Shown here piece after piece: positions 1 to 7,936 of a DNA stretch of 64,000 nt; position 1 is the stretch's first letter; each line of letters begins with the position of its first letter. The notes beneath the pieces are model-generated. The model searched no databases and was not told where the DNA came from. It was given only the letters and a program-made list of their open reading frames with translations. A program made the translations under genes and the position numbers. Source of the stretch: Haliscomenobacter sp040403615 (GTDB lineage: Bacteria > Bacteroidota > Bacteroidia > Chitinophagales > Saprospiraceae); contig NZ_JBBAKG010000008.1 in the NCBI RefSeq assembly GCF_040403615.1, positions 1 through 64,000 of the forward strand. The letters run 5' to 3'.

Positions 1-954
1 GGTTTGTTTGTTCAAGGCGCGGGTTTGTCCCTCTTGCAAACCGCTTCGAATCCTTACATCAGCATCATTGGCCTTATTGAAAGTGCAGCGCAACGCATCA
101 GTATCATGGGGATTTGCAATAAAATAGCCGGAGCGCTCAGTCCCCTGATTTTAGGGGCAATTGTACTTAAAAACGCCTCCAAACTGGAAGCTCAGGTACT
201 AGCTGCCAAAGACGCAGTAGAAAAAGCGGTACTGCTCGATGAACTCGCCCAACGGGTCATCATGCCTTATACCGTAATGGCAATAATTTTGGTGATTTCA
301 GCCTTTTTGATCCGCTTGTCCAGTTTACCTGAGATTGAAAAGGAAGCGGAGTTGAAAGAAGAAAATATCCAGTCAATGCAAAAAAACAGTCCTTTCCAGT
401 TTCCGCATTTAATCCTTGGAGCTATTTGTATTTTTTTGTACGTAGGTGCAGAGGTAATGGCAGGAGATGTAATCGGGACTTATGGCAAAAGCCTTGGTTT
501 TTCGCTGGATCAAACCAAGTACTTTACCTCATTTACCTTGTTTTCAATGTTGGGGGGGTATATCATTGCCATCATCGCCATCCCAAGGTACATTTCGCAA
601 GAAACCAGTTTGAAATATGCCGCTTTATTGGGTGTGGTATTCACAATTGCCGCATTTTTGACCAAAGGACAAAATTCGGTAGTCTTCATAGCTTTGCTGG
701 GCTTGGCCAATGCACCGATGTGGCCTGCTATTTTTCCATTGGGAATCAAAGGTTTGGGTAATTTAACCAAAATTGGCTCCGCAATAATGGTGATGGGCAT
801 TGCTGGAGGTGCGGTTGTCCCCCTTATTTATGGAACCCTCTCCAAAAGCATCGGCTTCCAGGCCGCCTTTATGGTGACCATGTTGCCCTGTTACTTGTAT
901 GTCCTGTATTTTTCAATCTGGGGACACAAAGCAAAAACACAAGTATTGGCATAA
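1..954 (+). CDS. FucP-family MFS sugar transporter, 5'-truncated
   Basis: The frame is open from the window edge, so the gene begins upstream; about 317 residues remain of a family usually near 420. The visible part starts in a segment containing GLSLLQTASNPYIS and ESAAQRISIMGICNKI, the pattern of the middle loop of L-fucose/glucose/galactose proton symporters of the FucP type. About seven hydrophobic helices follow, including a glycine-rich one ending MVMGIAGGAVVPLIYG. It should import a hexose through the inner membrane. The convergent neighbour is galactokinase, which makes galactose or glucose a reasonable substrate, but the genes are not in one operon and the amino-sugar genes near 54-60 kb leave GlcNAc possible. 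Family call firm, substrate inferred. Confidence 0.85.
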   Translation, partial: GLFVQGAGLSLLQTASNPYISIIGLIESAAQRISIMGICNKIAGALSPLILGAIVLKNASKLEAQVLAAKDAVEKAVLLDELAQRVIMPYTVMAIILVISAFLIRLSSLPEIEKEAELKEENIQSMQKNSPFQFPHLILGAICIFLYVGAEVMAGDVIGTYGKSLGFSLDQTKYFTSFTLFSMLGGYIIAIIAIPRYISQETSLKYAALLGVVFTIAAFLTKGQNSVVFIALLGLANAPMWPAIFPLGIKGLGNLTKIGSAIMVMGIAGGAVVPLIYGTLSKSIGFQAAFMVTMLPCYLYVLYFSIWGHKAKTQVLA

Positions 955-965
955 ACGTGCCCTCT

Positions 966-1009
966 GGATCATTTCATGAGAGTGTCAACAACTTGCCATG
1001 AAATGATCC
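966..1009. terminator. Bidirectional terminator hairpin between transporter and galK
   Basis: A perfect 13-bp inverted repeat (GGATCATTTCATG at 966-978, complement at 997-1009) with an 18-nt loop lies between two convergent genes. No strong U tract follows, but the position fits a shared terminator. Confidence 0.6.
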
Positions 1010-1030
1010 GGGGATTTTAGATGGCTATGT

Positions 1031-2203
1031 TCAAGCCAATACTCTAGCTCCTTCACCAGTAACTACCTTGTACATGGTCAGATGCTGGTTCATCTCTTTT
1101 AGGTAGGCAAGACGCAGTTTTTCGAACAAGTCTTCAACCGCATCATTGTGTACGATGTTGATGGTACATCCACCAAAACCACCGCCCATCATTCTGGCAC
1201 CCAATACCTGGGATTCATTTTGGGTGGCATCCACCAAAGAGTCCAACTCGGCACAACTCACCTCGTACAAATGACGCAAGCCCTCATGCGTAGCGTACAT
1301 TTTGAGGCCAAAAGCAGCCAGATCGCCTTTTTGCAGTTCATCGCAGGCGGAAAGGGTGCGCTGGATTTCTTCGGTAACGTACAAACAGCGATTGTATACT
1401 TCTGCTGGCAAGAGACTTCGGCACGCCTGCACCATCGTCACCGACACATCACGCAAGGATTGCAAGTGTGGGCCAAAATGTTGTTGAAAAAAATGTACTC
1501 CTGTTTCACATTGCTGGCGGCGGGTGTTGTAGGCAGAATCCGCAAGAGAATGTTTTACACCCGTATCAAAAAGCACGATGCGGTAATCGCCCAATTCCAA
1601 CGGAAAATATTCAAAACTTAAATCGCGGCAATCCAGTCGGATTACTTGATTGGCCTTGCCATGGAGGCTGGCAAACATATCCATGATGCCGCACTTTACC
1701 CCAATAAATTCGTTTTCAGACCGTTGGGCCAACTGCGCCATTTCCCAACGGCTCAGGCCCAAGTCATTCATCTGATTGAGGGCAAAAATTACTGCCGATT
1801 CCAGGGCTGCCGAAGAAGACATGCCAGAACCTATTGGCACATCGCCAGCAAAAACACAGTTGAAAGGTTTTACACTTTTGCCTGATTTTTGAACCTGATC
1901 AATAATTCCCAGCAGGTAATTGGCCCAACTTTCAGAAACCGGAGCAATGGCTTCAAAATTGACTTCAATGGATGCTTCCATATCCAATGAAATCCACTTC
2001 CCTAAGGGTAAATTACTGGGAGCCAGTGCTACATAAGCAGCCTTGTCTACGGCAGCAGGCAACACAAATCCATGGTTGTAATCGGTATGTTCACCAATGA
2101 GATTGACCCGACCCGGTGAGGCAACCAGTAAAGGGTCAACAGAAAATTCTTGTTGAAAAACCTGAGCTACCCAGTTTGCAAGTGGTGTATGGCTTTGCCT
2201 CAT
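1031..2203 (-). CDS. galK: Galactokinase
   Basis: Phosphorylates D-galactose at C1 with ATP, first committed step of the Leloir pathway, in the cytoplasm. All three GHMP-kinase motifs are present in the 390-residue product: the galactokinase signature GRVNLIGEHTDYNHGFVLP near residues 30-48, the ATP-binding loop PIGSGMSSSAALE, and the C-terminal MMGGGFGGCTIN. Length is normal. The ATG at 2203 lies a few residues before the conserved core. It is convergent with the sugar transporter at 1-954. No galT or galE is seen in the window. Confidence 0.97.
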   Translation of the reverse strand: MRQSHTPLANWVAQVFQQEFSVDPLLVASPGRVNLIGEHTDYNHGFVLPAAVDKAAYVALAPSNLPLGKWISLDMEASIEVNFEAIAPVSESWANYLLGIIDQVQKSGKSVKPFNCVFAGDVPIGSGMSSSAALESAVIFALNQMNDLGLSRWEMAQLAQRSENEFIGVKCGIMDMFASLHGKANQVIRLDCRDLSFEYFPLELGDYRIVLFDTGVKHSLADSAYNTRRQQCETGVHFFQQHFGPHLQSLRDVSVTMVQACRSLLPAEVYNRCLYVTEEIQRTLSACDELQKGDLAAFGLKMYATHEGLRHLYEVSCAELDSLVDATQNESQVLGARMMGGGFGGCTINIVHNDAVEDLFEKLRLAYLKEMNQHLTMYKVVTGEGARVLA

Positions 2204-2250
2204 GTTTTGTTTTCCGCGTTTTTATTTGAAAGCGACAAATTTAAATGGAA

Positions 2251-2283
2251 AAAGCCCAATCAAAAGAATTTTGATTGGGCTTT
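2251..2283 (-). terminator. Terminator after the first Rieske gene
   Basis: Perfect 15-bp inverted repeat (2251-2265 and 2269-2283) with a 3-nt loop, just downstream of the minus-strand gene ending at 2304. The stem ends in T residues on the minus strand. It separates this gene from galK. Confidence 0.75.
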
Positions 2284-2303
2284 CGGAGATAGGAATGAGT
2301 TAT

Positions 2304-2747
2304 TTATTCAGCAAATACCCTCAAATTGTTGCCAGACAACTCTGTCTTGTATTGTTTTAGAGCAGAGGAAGCAGGCCCCATGGTCACACTTCCCGTTTCA
2401 GAAAAAGTGGATCCATGATTTGGACACCTGAATTGCTGGTTGTTGCCCTGGTAGGCGATAGTTGTACCTTCATGGGGGCAGGCTGCGGAGACTGCAATAA
2501 AGAGCCCACCAGTTGTTTTGGCAACAATTACGCCACTCTTAACCAAAAAACCTCCATTGGTATTCAGTGCAGCGTTGGTCTGATCAGCCAAATCAAGTGT
2601 GAAATCTAATTTTGTACTTCCACCAGTGTTACCTCCACTTCCTACCGGGGTAACACTCGAATCTTTGGCGCAACTGTGCAAGCAAGAAACGACTATGGTT
2701 CCGCCTACTGATAGCCCTAACAGGCTCAGGAATTCTTTACGATCCAT
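2304..2747 (-). CDS. Small Rieske [2Fe-2S] lipoprotein, copy 1
   Basis: A 147-residue exported protein. The N terminus MDRKEFLSLLGLSVGG followed by a cysteine-containing hydrophobic stretch (CLHSCAKDS) looks like a Tat-like signal with a lipobox. The C-terminal half is a Rieske domain with CPHE and CPNHG boxes, i.e. the Cys-X-His and Cys-X-X-His pairs that ligate a [2Fe-2S] cluster. A low-complexity Ser/Gly/Thr linker lies between. The paralogue at 2934-3344 follows the same plan. Stand-alone periplasmic Rieske proteins probably move electrons, but the partner is unknown and no quinol or cytochrome genes are nearby. Confidence 0.85.
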   Translation of the reverse strand: MDRKEFLSLLGLSVGGTIVVSCLHSCAKDSSVTPVGSGGNTGGSTKLDFTLDLADQTNAALNTNGGFLVKSGVIVAKTTGGLFIAVSAACPHEGTTIAYQGNNQQFRCPNHGSTFSETGSVTMGPASSALKQYKTELSGNNLRVFAE

Positions 2748-2884
2748 TTTATTGAATTAATGAGTGAAAAAACAATTTTGTGCAGCAGATGCCGAATGAA
2801 GAATCCATGATTGGCTGTGCACATCATCAGTTACTAATCATTACCTGAAAAAAGATGGATGGGTTGCCAGGAAGGAAGATTTTT

Positions 2885-2924
2885 TTTGTTGAGCTCCAGT
2901 AATGAAAATATGGAGCTCAACAAA
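2885..2924. repeat. 14-bp-arm inverted repeat downstream of Rieske copy 2
   Basis: TTTGTTGAGCTCCA at 2885-2898 is exactly complemented at 2911-2924, with a 12-nt loop. It sits 9 bp past the stop of the minus-strand gene ending at 2934 and probably forms the 3' hairpin of that transcript, although the tail on that strand is A-rich rather than U-rich. Confidence 0.5.
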
Positions 2925-2933
2925 TTTGCGGGA

Positions 2934-3344
2934 TCAGGAAAAAATCCGCAGGCTATTGCCTACAAGTTGGGTGTTGTACTGCGTCAGTGCACTGGTTGCC
3001 GGGCCACCCGTCACACTTCCCGTTTCGGAGAAAGTGGCACCGTGGTTGGGGCAAAAAAAACGCTTGCTGCCAGATTGATACTGCACGATAGTTTGCTGGT
3101 GGGTACAGGCCGCAGCTACGGCAATGTAAGCACCTGCGGTAGTTTTTCCGATGATCACCCCATTTTTCACCAGAGACCCTCCGTTTTGGGTCAACTTAGC
3201 ATTAGCCGCGTCAGTCAAATCAAGGGTGAAATCTACATTAGAAGCAGAAACTCCTGATTCTTTGGCGCATCCACCTAGGCAGGTCATTGCAACGGCACCT
3301 CCAACGGAGATCCCCAATAGTCCTAAAAATTCTTTACGATCCAT
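2934..3344 (-). CDS. Small Rieske [2Fe-2S] lipoprotein, copy 2
   Basis: A 136-residue tandem paralogue of the gene at 2304-2747: same N terminus (MDRKEFLGLLGISVGG, then CLGGCAKES as lipobox), same domain order and matching C-terminal Rieske boxes (ACTHQQ, the Cys-X-His pair, and CPNHGATF). It lacks the long Gly/Thr linker of copy 1. In the first box the usual CPH has become CTH, which keeps both ligands. The two genes point the same way with a 186-bp gap that contains a hairpin, so they may be separate units. Role: exported electron carrier, partner unknown. Confidence 0.83.
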   Translation of the reverse strand: MDRKEFLGLLGISVGGAVAMTCLGGCAKESGVSASNVDFTLDLTDAANAKLTQNGGSLVKNGVIIGKTTAGAYIAVAAACTHQQTIVQYQSGSKRFFCPNHGATFSETGSVTGGPATSALTQYNTQLVGNSLRIFS

Positions 3345-3536
3345 AATCGTTTTGAATTAGAGTATGTTGATGAAATAATTACAAGCAGGAAACGAACGAA
3401 AATTGCTTTTCTGATGCAGATTGGATTTTTGGTTCAAAGCTCTTCTTGATGGAAAGACCTAGATAAAACTCCTGTAATCAAAGTAAAGGAGAATTATTTA
3501 CAGGATCAATTCTTATCTTTTATTTGTTTGTATAAA

Positions 3537-4343
3537 TCATGACATTAATTTAATCATTTGTCTCTGCATGTCGGCGGCAGCTTCTCGGGCATCTGCTGCA
3601 AAATCGAGTCCATTGCCCGCATAAATGATCCCCCGGGAAGCATTAACCAATAAGCCTACTTCGCTATTGAGGCCATAATGACACAGCGCTTCCAAATCGC
3701 CACCTTGCGCGCCAACGCCCGGAACAAGCAGGAAATGATCAGGAGCAATCTTGCGGATGTCAGCAAACTTCTCAGGGTGGGTAGCGCCTACCACAAACAT
3801 CAGGCTTTCTGGAGTGCCCCAGGTCATGGCTTTGCGCATGACTTTTTCAAACAAAGGTACTGAATCATCCTGGACGCCAAATTGAAAATCTGCACTGCCA
3901 GCATTGGAAGTCAAGGCTAGTAAAATGACCCATTTATTGGAGAAATCCAGGAAAGGTTGTACGGAATCAGCACCCATATAAGGCGCTACGGTTACTGAAT
4001 CAAAAGCATAGGTCTCAAAAAAAGTTTGAGCGTACAACCGCGAAGTATTGCCAATGTCTCCCCGTTTGGCATCGGCAATGGTGAAGTGAGAGGTACCGAT
4101 GTAGGCAATGGTCTTTTGGAGGGAAATCCAGCCTTGTGGGCCACGGGCTTCGTAAAAGGCCAGATTGGGCTTATAAGCCACGCACAAATCCCGGGTGGCA
4201 TCAATGATGGCCTTGTTGAATTCAAAAACGGGGTCTTCAGTATCCAGCAAATGAGCAGGAATCTTGGCCCATTCGGTATCCAGTCCAACGCACAAAAAGG
4301 ATTTTTTTAGCCGGATTTGGGCGACGAGTTCTTGTCTGTTCAT
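3537..4343 (-). CDS. pyrF: Orotidine 5'-phosphate decarboxylase (group 2)
   Basis: Catalyses the last step of UMP synthesis, decarboxylation of OMP. The catalytic Asp-Lys-X-X-Asp array is visible as IADAKRGDIGNTS, and the phosphate-binding C terminus contains LVPGVGAQGG. At 268 residues it belongs to the longer type-2 family. The frame also runs three codons further upstream to a TTG, but the ATG at 4343 has a GGAG element directly before it. It lies 11 bp behind the NifU-domain gene on the same strand, suggesting one transcript. Confidence 0.95.
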   Translation of the reverse strand: MNRQELVAQIRLKKSFLCVGLDTEWAKIPAHLLDTEDPVFEFNKAIIDATRDLCVAYKPNLAFYEARGPQGWISLQKTIAYIGTSHFTIADAKRGDIGNTSRLYAQTFFETYAFDSVTVAPYMGADSVQPFLDFSNKWVILLALTSNAGSADFQFGVQDDSVPLFEKVMRKAMTWGTPESLMFVVGATHPEKFADIRKIAPDHFLLVPGVGAQGGDLEALCHYGLNSEVGLLVNASRGIIYAGNGLDFAADAREAAADMQRQMIKLMS

Positions 4344-4354
4344 CTCCAAAAAAA

Positions 4355-4606
4355 TTACAATACCAATCCATTGATGGCTTCTACACCCGTGATTTCTGGC
4401 ACTTTGACCCGAATGGCTTGCTCAATGCCTGCCCGCATGGTCATGATGGACATGTTGCAGTTTTTGCAATTGCCCAGCCATTTGATTTTGACGACTTTAT
4501 CGTCGGTTACATCCACTACTTCTACGTTGCCGCCGTCTACTGCGAGGTGGGGGCGAACGTCGTCGAGGGCGGAGTCAATTCTGGATATTAATTCTGCTTT
4601 TTCCAT
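4355..4606 (-). CDS. NifU C-terminal-domain Fe-S scaffold protein
   Basis: An 83-residue NifU-like (Nfu) domain protein. The pattern VRPHLAVDGGNVEVV followed by the CKNC dithiol near the middle is the Nfu signature; the paired cysteines bind or transfer an Fe-S cluster at a dimer interface. The frame can be extended to an ATG at 4639, but the ATG at 4606, preceded by AAGAAA, fits the family start better. It is transcribed in the same direction as the Mrp-type Fe-S ATPase upstream, separated from it by REP-like hairpins, and runs on into pyrF. The Mrp/Nfu pairing supports a role in Fe-S delivery. Confidence 0.9.
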   Translation of the reverse strand: MEKAELISRIDSALDDVRPHLAVDGGNVEVVDVTDDKVVKIKWLGNCKNCNMSIMTMRAGIEQAIRVKVPEITGVEAINGLVL

Positions 4607-4650
4607 GGTTTCTTTTTTTGGGATGCTGGATGATGTCATTTGGTCTGTCT

Positions 4651-4739
4651 CACGAATAAATTCGCGTTTTTTTGGGTCTATCCCACGAATAAATTCGTGG
4701 GGTTAGTTCTTTGGTGCCTCCCACGACTGAAGTCGTGGG
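4651..4739. repeat. Cluster of three REP-like palindromes
   Basis: Three short hairpins with 2-nt loops lie in 89 bp. The first (4651-4666) is an imperfect CACGAAT/ATTCGCG. The second (4682-4701) is the perfect CCCACGAATAAATTCGTGGG. The third (4720-4739) is the perfect CCCACGACTGAAGTCGTGGG. Copies one and two share flanks and lie 32 bp apart as direct repeats; copy three has a different core on the same CCCACGA stem. The array begins six bases past the mrp stop codon and could also act as its terminator. Confidence 0.75.
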
Positions 4740-4744
4740 TGGGG

Positions 4745-5839
4745 CTAACTCATTTTGACGACCTGGGTTGGGGCGATGGTTTCGTTGCGGATTGCCACTT
4801 GCCGGGCCACATTTTTGGCGATGTTCAGAAGCGCTTCGCGTGAAATGGGGTCTTCATCATCCAAAATGATTGGTCGACCGCCGTCTCCTGCTTCGCGAAT
4901 GCCTTGCACCAGGGGTACTTGTCCTAAAAGTACGGTATTATTGACCAATGCGAGCTTTTTTCCACCGCCTTGACCAAAGATCAGGTATTTGTTGTCGGGT
5001 AATTCTTTGGGGGTAAACCAGGACATGTTTTCAACAACACCGATCAAAGGCACTGCTACGCCAGGCAATTGAAACATGTTGGCTGCTTTTACTGCGTCAA
5101 TCACGGCCACTTCTTGCGGCGTGGTAACAATAATGGCGCCAGTAACCGGTACAGTTTGTACCAAGGTCAACTGCACATCGCCAGTGCCAGGAGGTAAATC
5201 CACCACCAGGTAATCGAGTTCTGGCCACAAACAATCGTTGAAAAACTGCTTGATGATGCCTGCCAGACGTGGGCCACGCAGCACCACCGCTTGGTCGGGT
5301 TCAATGATGAAACCGATCGACATCAAGGCAATTCCGTAGGCATCCAGGGGGACCATCTTGGGTTGACCATAGACATCGCGAACCTTGGGACGCTGCCCTT
5401 GTAGCCCAAACATGGTCGGCACCGATGGGCCATATATATCTGCATCTACCAAGCCTACTCTTGCGCCCAACATTTTTAAGCCCAAGGCGAGATTGGCGGC
5501 AATGGTTGATTTACCCACGCCCCCTTTGCCAGAAGCCACGGCAATCACGTTCTTTACCTGCGGCAAAGAACTGGTGGGTTGCTGCGGATCAGCGGCCCTC
5601 GACATCATGTGTACATGCACATTGACTCCCGGATAAACCTCGGCAATCGCATTTTGGCATGCAAAATTGAGCTCAGACTTGTGCTGCGCATTGAGGGAAG
5701 CCAATTCCAGTGTAAAGCTGATGGTATCGCCCTGAATGGCCAAATCGCGAACCATATTGGCTGTAATCAAGTCCTGACCAGTTACAGGATCACTCACTTT
5801 GGCCAAAGCCCTAACAACAGTTGAAGTATCTATCGACAT
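4745..5839 (-). CDS. mrp: Mrp/NBP35-family Fe-S cluster carrier ATPase
   Basis: A 364-residue P-loop protein thought to bind and transfer Fe-S clusters. An N-terminal MIP18/DUF59 domain (about residues 1-85) precedes the deviant Walker A SGKGGVGKST; DADIYGPSVP and DLPPGTGD follow. The C-terminal region GVVENMSWFTPKELP reads straight into IFGQGGG and lacks the CxxC pair that ligates the cluster in E. coli ApbC, as I recall for many Bacteroidota homologues. The frame continues upstream antisense to ribF, but homology starts at the ATG at 5839. It is divergent from ribF and followed by NifU-domain and pyrF genes. Confidence 0.93.
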   Translation of the reverse strand: MSIDTSTVVRALAKVSDPVTGQDLITANMVRDLAIQGDTISFTLELASLNAQHKSELNFACQNAIAEVYPGVNVHVHMMSRAADPQQPTSSLPQVKNVIAVASGKGGVGKSTIAANLALGLKMLGARVGLVDADIYGPSVPTMFGLQGQRPKVRDVYGQPKMVPLDAYGIALMSIGFIIEPDQAVVLRGPRLAGIIKQFFNDCLWPELDYLVVDLPPGTGDVQLTLVQTVPVTGAIIVTTPQEVAVIDAVKAANMFQLPGVAVPLIGVVENMSWFTPKELPDNKYLIFGQGGGKKLALVNNTVLLGQVPLVQGIREAGDGGRPIILDDEDPISREALLNIAKNVARQVAIRNETIAPTQVVKMS

Positions 5840-5862
5840 TTCTTGAAACACGTTAACAAGTA

Positions 5863-5870
5863 CAAAAGTA
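5863..5870 (-). promoter_or_regulatory. Bacteroidota -7 box for mrp
   Basis: TACTTTTG on the minus strand matches the TAnnTTTG consensus and lies 23 bp before the mrp ATG. No clear -33 TTTG at the expected distance was found. Confidence 0.45.
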
Positions 5871-5926
5871 AAACAATTCACGGCAAAAAAGAGTTTTTCA
5901 AATACTCTTTCCCATTTCCGCTTTAT

Positions 5927-5934
5927 TACCTTTG
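5927..5934 (+). promoter_or_regulatory. Bacteroidota -7 box for ribF, implying a near-leaderless mRNA
   Basis: TACCTTTG matches TAnnTTTG and ends only 7 bp before the ribF ATG at 5942. Transcription would begin at or next to the start codon, which supports that start over the longer open frame. Confidence 0.5.
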
Positions 5935-5941
5935 CACCACC

Positions 5942-7936
5942 ATGAGAGTTCACCGCGACCTTAACGATCTGCCGGATTTCAAAAACGCTGTCATTACCAT
6001 TGGTTCTTTCGACGGCGTTCACCAAGGGCATCAAAGCATAATTGAGCAAGTAAGGCAAATGGCATTGCGTTACGAAGGAGAAAGTGTAGTCATCACTTTT
6101 CATCCGCACCCCCGTTCGATTGTTTTCCCCAAGGATACCTCCCTGCGCCTGATCACCAGTACCGAAGAAAAAATTGCGCTGTTTGAGCGCTACCAAGTCG
6201 ACCATTTGGTGATTGTGCCTTTCACCATAGAGTTTTCGCACCTGAGTGCCGATGAGTACATCGAAAAATTTCTGGTGGGCAAATTTCACCCCAAATGCAT
6301 CGTCATCGGTTACGACCACCGTTTTGGGTTGAGCCGCCAAGGCGACCTGCATTACCTGCGTTGGCACTCCGAGCGCTTCGGGTACGAGGTATTTGAGATT
6401 GAACCGCGCCAGGTAGATGACATGACAGTGAGCTCCACCAAAATTCGGAAAGCCCTCGAAAACCAGGAAGTCAAGGCCGCAGCGCACTTGATGGGGCATT
6501 ATTTCCCTCTGTCGGGTACAGTAGTAAAGGGCCAACAACTTGGCCGCACTATTGGTTATCCAACAGCTAATCTGGAAATCACCGAACGCCTGAAATTGAT
6601 ACCTCCAGATGGCATTTATGCGGTTCGGGTTTGGGTACGGGGCCTTGCCCATCGCGGAATGCTTTACATCGGCAGCCGACCTACTTTGCCGCAATTCAAC
6701 AACCGGACGATTGAAGTCAATATTTTCGAGTTTAATCAAGACATCTACGACCAGACCATTACCCTGGAATTGGTGGACTACATCCGGGAAGACCGCAAAT
6801 TTCCACAATTGAGTGATCTGACGGCCCAATTGGCGCAAGACAGGCTGCATGTAGAAAAAGTATTGCTGGAATCTTTTGATGAAGATCCATTGCCACTTTC
6901 GCACTTTCCAAAAGTAGCTGTCGTTATCCTGAATTACAACGGCAAGGCTTACCTGGAGCGTTTTTTGCCATTTTTGCTGGAAAGTACCTACCCAAATCTG
7001 GACATCATCGTGGCCGACAATGCTTCTACAGATGACTCCATTGAGTTTTTGGAAGAGCACTATCCCCAGTTGCGATTGATCGAATTGCCTGAAAATTATG
7101 GCTATGCTGGCGGATACAATGAGGCATTGCGGCAAGTGCAAGGCGTAGACTACTACGTTTTGCTGAATTCAGACATTGAGGTTACGCCAGGCTGGATAGA
7201 GCCAATTATCCAGGTTATGGAGAGCGATCAGACCATCGCGGCGGCACAACCCAAAATTTTATCCTTCGACAAAAAAGATGCTTTTGAATACGCAGGTGCG
7301 GCCGGGGGCTGGCTCGATACCTTGGGTTATCCTTTTTGCCGTGGCCGGGTTTTTGGCCATACGGAAATGGACCTCGGACAATACAACAGTACCCAGGAAG
7401 TTTTTTGGGCCACCGGAGCTTCCCTGTTCATTCGGGCGGAGCTGTTTCACCGCATCGGCGGTTTTGATGCCGATTATTTTGCCCACGCCGAAGAGATTGA
7501 CCTGTGCTGGCGCCTGAAACGGGCAGGATACAAGGTGATCGTGCGTCCTCAATCGGTGATCTACCATGTGGGTGGAGGAACGCTGTCGTACAACACTCCG
7601 CGTAAAACTTACCTGAATTTCAGGAATACCTTGTATACCATTTACAAAAACGAAGCACCTAAAAAACTGCTTTGGCTCCTGCCCACGCGTTTGGTATTGG
7701 ATGGACTGGCCGCAGGGTTGTTTTTGTCGCAAGGTCGTTTTGACCACATTAGCGCCATCGTGCGAGCCCATTGGAGCTTTTTTCCGCAATGGCGGGTTTT
7801 GAAACAAAAGCGAAAGGAAGCCGCTAAAAGGGTAGAAGCCTGTCGTATCCTTTCCGAAAACCACCAGGGGCGCTATCCCCGTTCGATTGCCATGGATTAT
7901 TATGGCCGGGGCAAACGCCACTTTAAAGACTTATGA
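5942..7936 (+). CDS. ribF: Riboflavin kinase/FAD synthetase fused to a family 2 glycosyltransferase
   Basis: One uninterrupted 664-residue frame with two unrelated halves. Residues 1 to about 310 are RibF: the FAD synthetase nucleotidyl-transfer motif GSFDGVHQGH and the riboflavin kinase segment GQQLGRTIGYPTANLEI, making FMN and FAD. After a roughly 12-residue linker a GT2 domain begins near residue 325 (VAVVILNYNGKAYLERF, ADNASTDD, LLNSDIEV, then AEEIDLCWRLKRAGYKV), resembling rhamnosyltransferase-type enzymes that build surface polysaccharides. Typical RibF is about 310 residues, so the fusion is unusual. No stop codon interrupts the join; a TTG in the linker could allow separate GT2 initiation. 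It overlaps the next gene by ATGA. Confidence 0.9.
   Translation: MRVHRDLNDLPDFKNAVITIGSFDGVHQGHQSIIEQVRQMALRYEGESVVITFHPHPRSIVFPKDTSLRLITSTEEKIALFERYQVDHLVIVPFTIEFSHLSADEYIEKFLVGKFHPKCIVIGYDHRFGLSRQGDLHYLRWHSERFGYEVFEIEPRQVDDMTVSSTKIRKALENQEVKAAAHLMGHYFPLSGTVVKGQQLGRTIGYPTANLEITERLKLIPPDGIYAVRVWVRGLAHRGMLYIGSRPTLPQFNNRTIEVNIFEFNQDIYDQTITLELVDYIREDRKFPQLSDLTAQLAQDRLHVEKVLLESFDEDPLPLSHFPKVAVVILNYNGKAYLERFLPFLLESTYPNLDIIVADNASTDDSIEFLEEHYPQLRLIELPENYGYAGGYNEALRQVQGVDYYVLLNSDIEVTPGWIEPIIQVMESDQTIAAAQPKILSFDKKDAFEYAGAAGGWLDTLGYPFCRGRVFGHTEMDLGQYNSTQEVFWATGASLFIRAELFHRIGGFDADYFAHAEEIDLCWRLKRAGYKVIVRPQSVIYHVGGGTLSYNTPRKTYLNFRNTLYTIYKNEAPKKLLWLLPTRLVLDGLAAGLFLSQGRFDHISAIVRAHWSFFPQWRVLKQKRKEAAKRVEACRILSENHQGRYPRSIAMDYYGRGKRHFKDL

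Noticed and set aside
5840..7141. Open frame of some 430 codons on the minus strand continuing upstream of mrp
   Set aside because: It runs opposite to the clear RibF reading frame, gives no domain match, and Mrp homology begins only at the ATG at 5839.
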